A stretch of 64,000 bases of DNA from Methylobacterium sp. AMS5 (GTDB lineage Bacteria > Pseudomonadota > Alphaproteobacteria > Rhizobiales > Beijerinckiaceae): the NCBI RefSeq assembly GCF_001542815.1, contig NZ_CP006992.1, forward strand, positions 3,725,501-3,789,500, given 5' to 3'. The position numbers and the translations under genes are program-made. The notes under the pieces are model-generated. The model was not told where the DNA came from and did no database searches. It worked only from the letters and a program-made list of their open reading frames with translations. Shown piece by piece: positions 8,150-15,433 of the stretch. Every line of letters begins with the position of its first letter. Position 1 is the stretch's first letter.

Positions 8150-9051
8150 TCATCTACCGCCGGTCCGCCCGCGTGCTCGTCCAGGGCATCACGGGCAAGC
8201 AGGGCACCTTCTGGACCGAGAAGATGATGGAGTGCGGCACGCAGGTCGTCGCCGGGGTCAATCCGAAGCGGGCGGGCGAGCATCATCTCGGAGTGCCGGT
8301 CTACGCCACGGCCAAGGCCGCCATGGCCGAGAGCCCGTTCGAGGCGGCGGTGATGTTCATCCCGCCGGCTATGGCCCGCGAGGCCGCCCTCGATGCGATT
8401 CATGCCGGGGCAAAAACCGTCGTCATCCTGACCGAGCACATCCCGGCCCTCGACGTCATCGCGATTCACCACGCGGCGGCGCAGCACGGGACCCGCATCA
8501 TCGGGCCGAACACCGCCGGCATCGTCACGCCGGGGGAAGGGTTCGTCGGCATCATGCCGGGGCACAACCCGAACATCTTCCAGCCCGGCGAAATCGGCGT
8601 GATCTCGCGCTCGGGCAGCCTCGGGACGCTGATCTGCCTCAACCTCACCCGAGCGGGCCTCGGCCAGTCGGTCTTCCTCGGGATCGGGGGCGATCCGATG
8701 ATCGGCACGACGACGCGCGACGCCCTCCAGGCGCTCGACCAGGATCCGCGGACCCGCGCAGTGGTGCTCGTCGGCGAGATCGGCGGCGCGATGGAAGAGG
8801 CGGCCGCGGAATACGCGGCCGGCATGTCGAAGTCCGTCGTGTCCTTCATCGCGGGGCGCGCCTCGCCGCCCGGCAAGAAGATGGGGCATGCCGGCGCGAT
8901 CGTGTCAGGATCCATGGGGAGCTACGAGGGAAAACGCCGCGCGCTCGAAGCGGCGGGCGTCGCCGTCGCCGATACCCCGGCCGAGATCCCAAGCCTGCTC
9001 GGCCTCGGCCACAGCCAGTCCGGGCCGGCCGTCCACGCCCTCTCGGCCTGA
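8146..9051 (+). CDS. ADP-forming acyl-CoA ligase, alpha subunit (SucD-like); candidate sulfoacetate-CoA ligase
   Basis: A 301-residue alpha subunit: the CoA-binding Rossmann domain has V-Q-G-I-T-G-K-Q-G-T-F at residues 12-22, and the C-terminal ligase domain carries the phospho-histidine in G-H-A-G-A-I-V (His248), equivalent to the E. coli SucD active-site histidine. P-N-T-A-G-I at 121-126 is also typical. All catalytic features seem intact. It starts inside the stop of the beta subunit (ATGA) and is the last gene of the operon. The pair probably feeds sulfoacetyl-CoA, or a similar acyl-CoA, to the dehydrogenase encoded upstream; substrate assignment is inference. Confidence 0.87.
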   Translation: MIIYRRSARVLVQGITGKQGTFWTEKMMECGTQVVAGVNPKRAGEHHLGVPVYATAKAAMAESPFEAAVMFIPPAMAREAALDAIHAGAKTVVILTEHIPALDVIAIHHAAAQHGTRIIGPNTAGIVTPGEGFVGIMPGHNPNIFQPGEIGVISRSGSLGTLICLNLTRAGLGQSVFLGIGGDPMIGTTTRDALQALDQDPRTRAVVLVGEIGGAMEEAAAEYAAGMSKSVVSFIAGRASPPGKKMGHAGAIVSGSMGSYEGKRRALEAAGVAVADTPAEIPSLLGLGHSQSGPAVHALSA

Positions 9052-9088
9052 CGACCCAGCTTCGGCAGGAAGACTTTCGACGACAAAA

Positions 9089-9116
9089 AGGCGCCGCGCG
9101 ACGACGCGCGGCGCCT
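9089..9116 (-). terminator. Rho-independent terminator (minus strand)
   Basis: A perfect 12-bp stem AGGCGCCGCGCG / CGCGCGGCGCCT with a 4-nt loop. On the minus strand it is followed by TTTTT, so it terminates the small gene at 9150-9377. It also lies 37 bp after the SucD-like stop and may act on both strands. Confidence 0.8.
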
Positions 9117-9149
9117 CCATCTGTCGTGGGGCTCTTCAACCCGTGCGGG

Positions 9150-9377
9150 TCAAACCCCGACGACGGTCTTCAGATGACCGAACAGCGAGGCGACGCTGTT
9201 GAGCTTCTCGCTCCAGGACGGATCGAAATAGACCGCGCGCGCGGCAACGATCGCGACGACCATGGCCCAGAACAGACCAACGCCGGAGCGCAGAGCGACC
9301 CGCGAAGCTGCGGTGTGCTCCTTGTCGCTCGCCGGCAGGACGGGCTCACCGAAGGAATCGAATTGCACGGGAGGCAT
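9150..9377 (-). CDS. small single-span membrane protein (75 aa), unknown function
   Basis: A 75-residue protein with a polar N-terminus, one hydrophobic segment at about residues 32-48 (V-G-L-F-W-A-M-V-V-A-I-V-A-A-R-A) and a charged/aromatic tail (F-D-P-S-W-S-E-K-L-N). A perfect terminator 34 bp after its stop supports it as a real transcription unit. The ribosome site before ATG 9377 is weak. I do not recognise the family. It is convergent with the CoA-ligase operon and close to the tRNA-Gly scar. Confidence 0.55.
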   Translation of the reverse strand: MPPVQFDSFGEPVLPASDKEHTAASRVALRSGVGLFWAMVVAIVAARAVYFDPSWSEKLNSVASLFGHLKTVVGV

Positions 9378-9821
9378 GATGACCGAAGACGCTTGGAACT
9401 ACAGCGGGATGTCGGTCCACCATAGCCCGAACGCAATGGTCGGGTTTTTCGTATTTCCGCTGCGGTGGAGAGACTTCTTCCAAGCGTCGATTTCAGCGGA
9501 GAATTTTTCTCCCCCGGCTGCCCCCGGCGGCCGGATCGGTCGCCGGAGACCGTGCCCGTTGAGGGTTCTCGGCCATGGTGTCGTCAGCGACATCGCCGCT
9601 CGAGTCCATCGACGGACACCCGCCTCGCACACCCTTTCCCGAAGAGTCGCTTTTCGACGAAGGCCTTTTCGATCACGTCATGGGCCGCCTCTCGCGGTGT
9701 GGCGGCATCGACGGTGGACTTCGAGATCCGCGTGGTCGGCATCTCAAAACATCGAATGGTCAAAAGATCTCCGGAACGCCCCGGCAATGTATGGAAACCT
9801 CCGGAGTCGTTCCTTGCGCCT
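9378..9821. other. 444-bp stretch without a convincing gene, left of the tRNA scar
   Basis: Frames here are short and look like shadows. The only clear element is a terminator-like hairpin at 9426-9449. If the tRNA fragment at 9822 is an attachment site, this would be the terminal sequence of the inserted element, yet no integrase or excisionase gene is visible. Confidence 0.4.
9426..9449 (+). terminator. possible intrinsic terminator
   Basis: CCCGA (9426-9430) and TCGGG (9440-9444) can pair with a 9-nt loop and are followed directly by TTTTT on the plus strand. The stem is short, so the call is tentative; it could stop read-through from the upstream operon or end an unseen small transcript. 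Confidence 0.35.
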
Positions 9822-9866
9822 CTTGCCAAGGTTGGGGTCGAGGGTTCGAATCCCTTCGCCCGCTCC
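9822..9866 (+). other. 3' half of tRNA-Gly(GCC): probable attachment-site remnant
   Basis: The sequence from the anticodon loop (CTTGCCAAGGTTG, anticodon GCC) through the T arm (GAGGGTTCGAATCCCTT) to the acceptor 3' strand CGCCCGC and discriminator T matches alphaproteobacterial tRNA-Gly(GCC). The 5' half (acceptor GCGGGCG, D arm, 5' anticodon strand) is absent: the upstream bases do not pair. The final CCA reads CCG. This is the usual product of site-specific integration into a tRNA 3' end, which leaves a 3' duplicate at the far end of the element. Because the fragment reads left to right and is followed by what looks like the native tRNA terminator, the inserted DNA should lie to its left. 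Confidence 0.8.
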
Positions 9867-9890
9867 GGTTTCCTCAAAAGAACGGGCCGA

Positions 9891-9925
9891 CCGACGAAAG
9901 CCGCCGCAAGGCGGCTTTTCGTCGG
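9891..9925 (+). terminator. Intrinsic terminator-like hairpin after the tRNA fragment
   Basis: CCGACGAAAGCCGCC (9891-9905) pairs with GGCGGCTTTTCGTCGG (9910-9925) apart from one bulged base, with a GCAA tetraloop. It lies 25 bp after the tRNA-Gly fragment and is probably the original terminator of that tRNA gene. Confidence 0.6.
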
Positions 9926-10013
9926 TTCGGGCCTGCCGCAGGAGGCCACCGCGACTTTAACGATCTGTTAGCCAAACAATTCCTAACGTCCGGCTGGCGC
10001 AGGAAGGCCGGGC

Positions 10014-10259
10014 ATGCTCGAACATCGTACAACGCGCGCGGCCGGGGGGGCGTCCGGGAAGGCCTCAGCCGCGGAGCCGGTCGAGCGCTCCCCCGCCACG
10101 GCCGCGACCCACCGGGCTTCCGGCCGCTTCGACACGGCGCGCCGCAATCTCGACCTCGCCCTCGAAGGGGCACTCGGCCGCGCCCGCTTGACCGGAGAGG
10201 GTGCTGACGCCTTCCGCGCGATGGGGAGGTGCTGGGTCGATGCGAGCCGCGCCGCTTGA
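10014..10259 (+). CDS. small hypothetical ORF (81 aa) overlapping the DegT start
   Basis: An 81-residue frame with a very good ribosome site (AGGAAGG at 10001-10007, 6 nt before ATG 10014). It overlaps the start of the DegT-like gene by 20 bp in another frame. The protein is alanine/arginine-rich with a possible amphipathic helix in its second half (R-N-L-D-L-A-L-E-G-A-L-G) and matches no family I know. It could be a leader gene coupled to the aminotransferase or a chance frame. Confidence 0.35.
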   Translation: MLEHRTTRAAGGASGKASAAEPVERSPATAATHRASGRFDTARRNLDLALEGALGRARLTGEGADAFRAMGRCWVDASRAA

Positions 10260-11517
10260 TCCGACACCCGAGGCAGACAGCCTCCCGTCGCTCGCTTCTC
10301 GGGGTGAGCTTCCCGTGCAGGCAACACTGCGCCGGCTGGAGCAGGAATTCGCACGGACCCTCGACACCGCCCCGCAGATCATTCCTCAGGCGGCCTCGGA
10401 GGCAGAGGGCGCGGCCGATCCGATCTACGTCACCCGACCGTTCCTGCCGCCGCTCGAAGAGTTCGAGCCGCTGCTACGGCAGATCTGGCAGACGCGGATC
10501 CTGACCAATGGCGGCCCGTTCCATCAAGAGCTGGAAGCACGCCTGAGCGACCATCTCGGCGTGCCGCAGGTCGCCCTGTTCAACAACGCGACGACCGCGC
10601 TGATCATGGCCCTACGGGCGCTCGACCTCACGGGCGAGGTGATCACGACGCCCTATTCCTTCGTCGCGACCTCGCACGCCCTGCTCTGGAGCGGGCTCAC
10701 CCCCGTCTTCGTCGACATCGACCCGGTGACCCTCAACCTCGATCCCGCCCGGATCGAAGCCGCGATCACCCCGCGCACCAGCGCGATCCTGCCGGTCCAT
10801 TGCTACGGCCAGCCCTGCGACGTCGAGGCGATCGCAGGCATCGCCGCCCGACATGGTCTGAAGGTGATCTACGACGCCGCCCACGCCTTCGGCGTGTGCC
10901 ATCGCGGGCAAAGCGTGCTGAACCACGGCGACCTGTCGGTCTTGAGCTTCCACGCCACCAAGGTATTCAACACCTTCGAGGGCGGCGCCATCGTCTGCGC
11001 CGATCCGGCGATGAAGGACCGGATCGACAAGCTCAAGAACTTCGGGTTCGAAGACGAGATTTCCGTGATCGAAACGGGCCTGAACGGCAAGATGAGCGAG
11101 CTGAATGCGGCGCTTGGCCTCGTCCAGCTTCGGCACATCGGCACGGTGCTGGCGCGGCGGCAGGCGATCGACGCGGCCTACCGGCAGGGATTGCAGGGCA
11201 TTCCCGGCATCCGCTGCCTGGACTTCGCCGGGGAAGGCGCGGCCAACTACGCCTATTTCCCGATCCTGGTCGGCCCCGATTACCCGACCGGCCGCGACGC
11301 GCTCTACGACGCGCTCAAGCGCGACGGCATCCACCCGCGGCGCTACTTCCATCCCCTGATCTGCGACCACCCGATGTACCGGACCCTGCCGAGCGCCCGG
11401 CGCGAGGATCTGCCCGTGGCGGCCCTGGCGGCCGACCGGGTGCTCTGCCTGCCGATCTATCCCGACCTCGATCCCGCCATCGTCGCCCGGATCGTCCGGC
11501 GGATCGCCCGGCCCTGA
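10240..11517 (+). CDS. DegT/DnrJ/EryC1/StrS-family PLP aminotransferase
   Basis: A 425-residue sugar-aminotransferase-family protein. The PLP lysine is Lys241 in S-F-H-A-T-K-V-F-N-T-F-E-G-G. The family's cofactor/substrate regions include F-N-N-A-T-T-A-L, T-T-P-Y-S-F-V-A-T and I-Y-D-A-A-H-A-F-G. Such enzymes usually aminate keto-sugar nucleotides for O-antigen, capsule or antibiotic sugars (for example dTDP-4-keto-6-deoxyglucose 4-aminotransferase). About 60 residues precede the conserved core, more than usual. I chose ATG 10240 (GGAGG about 10 nt upstream) over GTG 10201. No other sugar-nucleotide gene is adjacent, so the gene looks orphaned and its exact substrate is unknown. Confidence 0.85.
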   Translation: MRAAPLDPTPEADSLPSLASRGELPVQATLRRLEQEFARTLDTAPQIIPQAASEAEGAADPIYVTRPFLPPLEEFEPLLRQIWQTRILTNGGPFHQELEARLSDHLGVPQVALFNNATTALIMALRALDLTGEVITTPYSFVATSHALLWSGLTPVFVDIDPVTLNLDPARIEAAITPRTSAILPVHCYGQPCDVEAIAGIAARHGLKVIYDAAHAFGVCHRGQSVLNHGDLSVLSFHATKVFNTFEGGAIVCADPAMKDRIDKLKNFGFEDEISVIETGLNGKMSELNAALGLVQLRHIGTVLARRQAIDAAYRQGLQGIPGIRCLDFAGEGAANYAYFPILVGPDYPTGRDALYDALKRDGIHPRRYFHPLICDHPMYRTLPSARREDLPVAALAADRVLCLPIYPDLDPAIVARIVRRIARP

Positions 11518-11734
11518 CCACGCCCGCCACACTCGCGATCATTCGGCGGCACCGGCACCGTCGATGAGTTCGGCGTCTATCCGGCCTCGGTGTTCGGCAC
11601 GGTTGAGGCGGCGCGCGCACACGGCGCCGGCCGGACCCGCTGCGTCTCGGTTCGCTTCAACACGGTGATCGGCTACCGCGGTGAGCCGCGACAGCGGGCG
11701 CCGCAGCACTGTCGTGCGGGACATGCGGCACCGA

Positions 11735-12463
11735 TCACCCCACGCCGGCGAGGCGCTTCTCGATCCGCGTCACCTGCATCGGGTACCAGCGGCTTCCCCG
11801 CGCCGAGGGAATGCCCAAGGCATTGAGGGCGTTGGCGACCTGCTCCAGCGTCAGCGCGCCCGCGGCGCGGATCTCGCTGAGGATCGGCGCCACTTCCTCC
11901 GCCCGCTCCCGGCTCCGCGGCAGGGTCTCGCCCCGCCCCAGACTTTCCGCCAGAGGGCGTGGGGCGGCGAGCGATGCGCCGGCCCGGTCGGCCGGCGCCC
12001 GCGCACGGCGCTCGGCGGTGAAGCGCGCGTAGAACGCGCGGCGGCGGGCCAGCGTCTCGGGGGTGCGGCGCACCCCGAGCCTGTCCTCGGCCTCCGCCAC
12101 CGCGGCCATGATGCCGAGGGTCGCCTCGCTGACCTCCGGGCTGTCGGCGACGGCGAAGTGCAGGTCCAGACGGCGCAGATCACGGCTCAGAGCGCGCAGG
12201 AAGCCCGGATCCTGGCTTGAAGCCCCGAGTTCCGCCATGAGAAGCGTCGCGCCGTGGCGGCCGCACAGGGCCAGCGCCTCGCACAGAGCCGGCCGCTCCG
12301 CATCGGACGCGTCGGGCCCCCACTCGACGCACTCGGCAGCGAGCCGGCCGCGCCTTGCGAGGTGGCGGTCGATCGCGGCGCGCTGCGATACCAGAGCGGT
12401 TTGCGTCGCTCCCTGTCCCGAAAGGGCGGGACGGAGGTAGGAAACAAAGCGGTCTGAGGACAT
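11735..12463 (-). CDS. Serine-recombinase-like protein, probably catalytically degenerate
   Basis: A 242-residue protein with a resolvase-type N-terminal domain (R-F-V-S-Y-L-R... residues 5-140) and a C-terminal recombinase-like helix region (T-L-E-Q-V-A-N-A-L-N-A-L-G-I-P-S-A-R-G). In active enzymes the nucleophile is two residues after the first arginine (Y-x-R-V-S-T-x-x-Q); here the sequence is Y-L-R-P-A-L-S-G-Q, so alanine occupies that position. ATG 12463 was chosen because the conserved domain begins at once; a longer start at 12499 adds 12 residues. The frame is otherwise intact. It may be an inactive paralogue kept for another role, or a mobile-element relic; its start is only 115 bp from the divergent regulator at 12578. 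Confidence 0.65.
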   Translation of the reverse strand: MSSDRFVSYLRPALSGQGATQTALVSQRAAIDRHLARRGRLAAECVEWGPDASDAERPALCEALALCGRHGATLLMAELGASSQDPGFLRALSRDLRRLDLHFAVADSPEVSEATLGIMAAVAEAEDRLGVRRTPETLARRRAFYARFTAERRARAPADRAGASLAAPRPLAESLGRGETLPRSRERAEEVAPILSEIRAAGALTLEQVANALNALGIPSARGSRWYPMQVTRIEKRLAGVG

Positions 12464-12577
12464 CTGCGGTCGGCCGGTCGCGCGTCTTGGAGCGAGCACG
12501 GAGCCGGCGCAACGCCTCGGGGGTTCGCCCGGTGGCGGCGCCGTTCTGAAAACAAGCCCCGATAAGGGAAACCGGTT

Positions 12578-13657
12578 GTGAACGACACCTATGATGGCAT
12601 CAATATGAACTCATCTTCCGATGAGATGGCCGTCTCCGTCGTCCTCGGCTTGGGTGGCACGATCCGGATCGGCGCGAGCGCGCTCACGGTGTCCGACCTG
12701 ACGGTGATGTTCGACGCGATCACGCGGACCGGCTCGGTGCAGGGCTTCGCCGACGCCCTCGGCCTGTCCTATCGCGCGGCCTGGGCGCGTCTCCAGGCCT
12801 ACGAGACGGCGCTCGGCCGGCCCCTGGTGCGCAAGACACGTGGCCACGGCACCGCTCTGACGGAGTTTGGGGCCGCCTTGGCGGACGCCTTCACCGGCGC
12901 CGCAACGGCCTTGGAGGCCGGCCTCGGCCGCGAGACCCGCGCCATCGAGCATCGCCTGCGCCGTCTCATGAGCGGCGGGGCTGGAAAGCTGACACTGGCC
13001 GCGAGCCACGATCCGTTGCTGGTCGAGGTTCTGACCGAGGCGATGAGCGGGGAACCGGGTGCAGAGAGGGGCGTCGAACTCTCCGTGACGGGCAGTAGCG
13101 CGGCGGTGCAGCGCCTCCTCGACGGCGGGGCCGATGCGGCGGGCTTCCATTGCGGGGCCCTCGCGCCGGAAGCGGCGGGCGCTCCGTTTTCCGCGATCAA
13201 TGCCGGCGCCGGTCTCATGCTGCACCCCCTGTTCGAGCGCGAGCAGGGCCTGCTGCTGGCCCCCGGCAACCCGCGCGGCATCCGCATGCTGGCCGACCTG
13301 ACCGCGCCCGGCCTGCGCTACGTCAACCGCCAGAAGGGATCGGGCACGCGGGACTGGTTCGACCGCATGCTGGCGCAGGCCGGCCTGCCGGCTGCCGCGA
13401 TCCACGGCTACACGGTCGAGGAGTTCACCCATCAGGCGGTCGCGGCGGTCATCGCCTGCGGCGCGGCGGATGCGGGCCTCGGTGTCCGGGCGGCGGCCGA
13501 ACGGCTCGGACTCGATTTCCTCTCCGTCGGCTGGGAGACCTATTATCTCGCCGCCAGCCGCTCCCTCGCCAGCCCGGCGCTCGACGCCCTCGTCGCCGCA
13601 GCGAGACGGCGCGCAAGTCGAACCCCCGGCTACCGCGCCGTCGCCGCGGATCTTTGA
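12578..13657 (+). CDS. ModE-like HTH regulator with periplasmic-binding-protein-like sensor domain
   Basis: A 359-residue one-component regulator. Residues ~30-110 form a LysR/ModE-type winged helix (M-F-D-A-I-T-R-T-G-S-V-Q-G-F-A-D-A-L-G-L-S-Y-R) with the M-K-like wing L-V-R-K-T-R-G-H-G-T. Residues ~130-340 resemble the PBP-like domain often fused to ModE HTHs (R-Q-K-G-S-G-T-R-D-W-F-D and V-A-A-V-I-A-C-G-A-A-D-A-G-L-G). Such proteins are linked to molybdate/tungstate or formate-dehydrogenase control. GTG 12578 has an AAGGGAA ribosome site; ATG 12605 and 12626 are alternatives. No molybdenum genes are adjacent, so the target is not visible here. Confidence 0.75.
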   Translation: MNDTYDGINMNSSSDEMAVSVVLGLGGTIRIGASALTVSDLTVMFDAITRTGSVQGFADALGLSYRAAWARLQAYETALGRPLVRKTRGHGTALTEFGAALADAFTGAATALEAGLGRETRAIEHRLRRLMSGGAGKLTLAASHDPLLVEVLTEAMSGEPGAERGVELSVTGSSAAVQRLLDGGADAAGFHCGALAPEAAGAPFSAINAGAGLMLHPLFEREQGLLLAPGNPRGIRMLADLTAPGLRYVNRQKGSGTRDWFDRMLAQAGLPAAAIHGYTVEEFTHQAVAAVIACGAADAGLGVRAAAERLGLDFLSVGWETYYLAASRSLASPALDALVAAARRRASRTPGYRAVAADL

Positions 13658-14155
13658 TAGGTAACAGGCCGCTCCGCCGGCAAGAAAATGGCCTCCGCCA
13701 TGTCGGCTGAAGGTGAATTTCACCAAAATCCAACCCTGAGATGCAAATCACCACAAGTAAAGACCATTTACATTTGTGAAACAGCCTCTCGACGGACACC
13801 GAATTGTCGGAAATCGCACCAAAGGCGCCCCCCGGCTTACATGTCGATCGGCTGGCCCCTAGTATTACATTTGCGACGATCCTCACGGTCGTCGAGCGCT
13901 TCACGTTTCGAAAGCGAGCATGAACCGGAATCTCGCTCGGGCGGCGCTCGATCTCGCGACGGCGGGCCATGATGGCCCGCGACGGGCACGGCCCTTTCGC
14001 CGACGCGGCGTGCCGTTCCTCGTCTGCGCCGGGCGCGCGGATGCATCCGGCCCGTCCACCGAAGTCACGAACGCGCCGTGCCGGACCAAACCGGCCTGGC
14101 AGCGCGACGTCGTCCCTCCGGCGGGGAAACGGGCGGCGCGGGCGGAACGGGCCGG
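13658..14155. other. 498-bp intergenic region, regulatory dyad only
   Basis: No convincing gene. The first 200 bp are less GC-rich than the surroundings and contain the perfect palindrome GGTGAATTTCACC at 13712-13724 and a TTTACATTTGTGAAA stretch at about 13768. These could be binding sites for one of the flanking regulators. Confidence 0.4.
13712..13724. promoter_or_regulatory. 13-bp palindrome GGTGAATTTCACC
   Basis: A perfect odd-length palindrome 55 bp after the stop of the ModE-like regulator and 430 bp before the Crp/Fnr gene. It is operator-like in form; no known regulator is assigned. Confidence 0.3.
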
Positions 14156-14905
14156 ATGAAGGTCTTAGCGGGTAGCGGAACGGCGGTGAGCGGGCCCTTG
14201 CTGCGCAAGCTGCAAGGCTTCGGCAAGCTGGAAGAAGCGGACACGGCCGCCCTGGCGATCGTCGAGGCGGGGACACGGCTGATTCCGGCCGGCACGGACC
14301 TGATCTGCGAGGGTGACCGGCCCGAGGGCATGATCGCGGTCACGGAAGGCTTCGCCTGCCGCTACAAGCTGCGGGCGAACGGTGCGCGTCAGATCGCGGC
14401 CTACCTCATCCCGGGGGATATCTGCGACTTCGACACCTCGGTCCTGAACCGGATCGATCACACCATCGGCACGCTCTCCGGCTGCCGCGTCGCACGGATC
14501 GGTCCCGAGGCCGGGCGGGAGTTGCGTCAACGCCCGGCTCTCGCCCGCAGCCTGCGCAAGGTGGCCCTTGTCGAAGAGGCGACCCTCCGCGAGTGGCTGA
14601 TGAACATCGGCCGCCGCTCGGCCGTGGAGCGCCTTGCGCACCTGCTCTGCGAATTGCTCGTGCGCCTGCGGGCGGTGGGGCTGGCGAGCGGCAACAGCTT
14701 CGACCTACCGATCACGCAAATCGACCTTGCCGACACCACCGGCATGACCAGTGTTCACGTGAACCGCTCATTGGGCGAACTCAAGCGCGCAGGGCTGATC
14801 GAGCGCAAGGGCAAGCGCGTGACGCTCTGCGACCTGCCGCGCCTCGTCGAGTTGGCCGAGTTCCGATCGAATTACCTGAATTGGGAAACGCGAACCGCCG
14901 CGTAA
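14156..14905 (+). CDS. Crp/Fnr-family transcriptional regulator
   Basis: A 249-residue Crp/Fnr protein. The N-terminal cyclic-nucleotide-binding-like beta-roll spans residues ~25-125 (I-P-A-G-T-D-L-I-C-E-G-D-R-P-E-G-M-I), with the dimer helix at ~130-165. The C-terminal HTH at ~180-235 contains L-P-I-T-Q-I-D-L-A-D-T-T-G-M-T-S-V-H-V-N-R-S. The recognition helix has V-H-V-N-R rather than the E-x-x-S-R of FNR/FixK, so a different DNA site is expected. There is no FNR-like cysteine cluster. ATG 14156 puts the fold at the usual distance; a longer frame from 14078 is less likely. It stands alone, with dispersed repeats downstream. Confidence 0.8.
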   Translation: MKVLAGSGTAVSGPLLRKLQGFGKLEEADTAALAIVEAGTRLIPAGTDLICEGDRPEGMIAVTEGFACRYKLRANGARQIAAYLIPGDICDFDTSVLNRIDHTIGTLSGCRVARIGPEAGRELRQRPALARSLRKVALVEEATLREWLMNIGRRSAVERLAHLLCELLVRLRAVGLASGNSFDLPITQIDLADTTGMTSVHVNRSLGELKRAGLIERKGKRVTLCDLPRLVELAEFRSNYLNWETRTAA

Positions 14906-14995
14906 GGCCGGAGAGAGACCGGGAACCGCTCCGGCTGCAACACGCTCGCGAGCGGTTCCCGGCTTGGCCGGAATGGAGGATACGGCTCTATCCCC

Positions 14996-15049
14996 TTGTT
15001 TTGACGTGCATTCTTTCGACGAACCGGTGACCACTTCGTCGGAATGCGC
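14996..15049 (-). repeat. Dispersed intergenic repeat, copy 1 (about 54 bp)
   Basis: Read on the minus strand it begins GCGCATTCCGACGAAGTGG, continues with GGTTCGtCGAAAGAATGC and ends in GTCAAAACAA. A second copy lies at 41088-41141 on the plus strand. The ends of the core are inversely related (GCATTC...GAATGC), so it can form a hairpin. Confidence 0.65.
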
Positions 15050-15050
15050 T

Positions 15051-15156
15051 CTAGAGCATCATCCCGAAAGGTGGCCTCCGGCTTTCGGAAAAAGATGATG
15101 CGAAAACAAGAGGATAGACCATCATCCTGGATTTGATTTCCAGCACGATGCTCTAG
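15051..15156. repeat. Palindromic intergenic element with inverted ends CTAGAGCATC / GATGCTCTAG
   Basis: A 106-bp unit with 10-bp perfect terminal inverted repeats and an internal hairpin region (CCGAAAGG...CTTTCGG). It resembles the AGAGCATNATCCCGAAA-type palindromes common between genes in Rhizobiales. It directly abuts the repeat at 14996-15049. Confidence 0.55.
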
Positions 15157-15433
15157 CGGTCGTGCGTCTTCGTGGTCCGGGAATCCTGGTTCTTGTTACC
15201 CTCTGTGGCGGGGGACGCCCCCGGCACGCCCGTATTGCCCGAGCCGCCGCCCATCTCTCCCGCCTTCATCGCCCCGCCCTTCTGCATCTCTCGCCCGCCG
15301 TCCCGGCTCGAGATGTGCCGGCGGGTGTCGACGGCTTGGATGCGCCCTGGCCGGACCTCTCCTGCGCGGAGGCGGCGCCGAGGCTAACGATCAGCAGAAG
15401 CGATGCGAAGCAAGCGTTGTGATATTTCGAAAT
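15153..15433 (-). pseudogene. possible decayed small secreted-protein gene
   Basis: On the minus strand a GGAAGG ribosome-site sequence is followed six bases later by ATT where a start codon is expected (15431-15433). A good signal peptide then follows (C-F-A-S-L-L-L-I-V-S-L-G-A-A-S-A-Q). That frame ends early. A second frame continues with a polar tail (G-N-T-G-V-P-G-A-S-P-A-T-E-G) to a stop at 15153. The pattern suggests a lost ATG and a frameshift in a small periplasmic protein. The last codons overlap the palindromic element. It could be chance, so confidence is low. Confidence 0.3.

Noticed and set aside
9794..9868. Complete functional tRNA-Gly
   Set aside because: The 5' acceptor strand, D arm and 5' anticodon strand cannot be formed by the upstream bases, so only a 3' fragment is present.
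9584..9949. Minus-strand frame containing K-G-F-E-P-S-T-P-T-L-A-R
   Set aside because: This peptide is the well-known mistranslation of a tRNA 3' region; it comes from the tRNA-Gly fragment and not from a protein gene.
11540..11700. Protein-like frame (F-G-V-Y-P-A-S-V-F-G-T-V-E-A-A-R ... S-V-R-F-N-T-V-I-G) after the DegT gene, possibly an epimerase relic
   Set aside because: About 55 codons without start, stop context or a firm family match; too little to call a pseudogene.
13688..13972. 94-codon plus-strand frame in the gap before the Crp/Fnr gene
   Set aside because: No ribosome site, no domain and low-complexity Arg/Ser-rich sequence; treated as non-coding.
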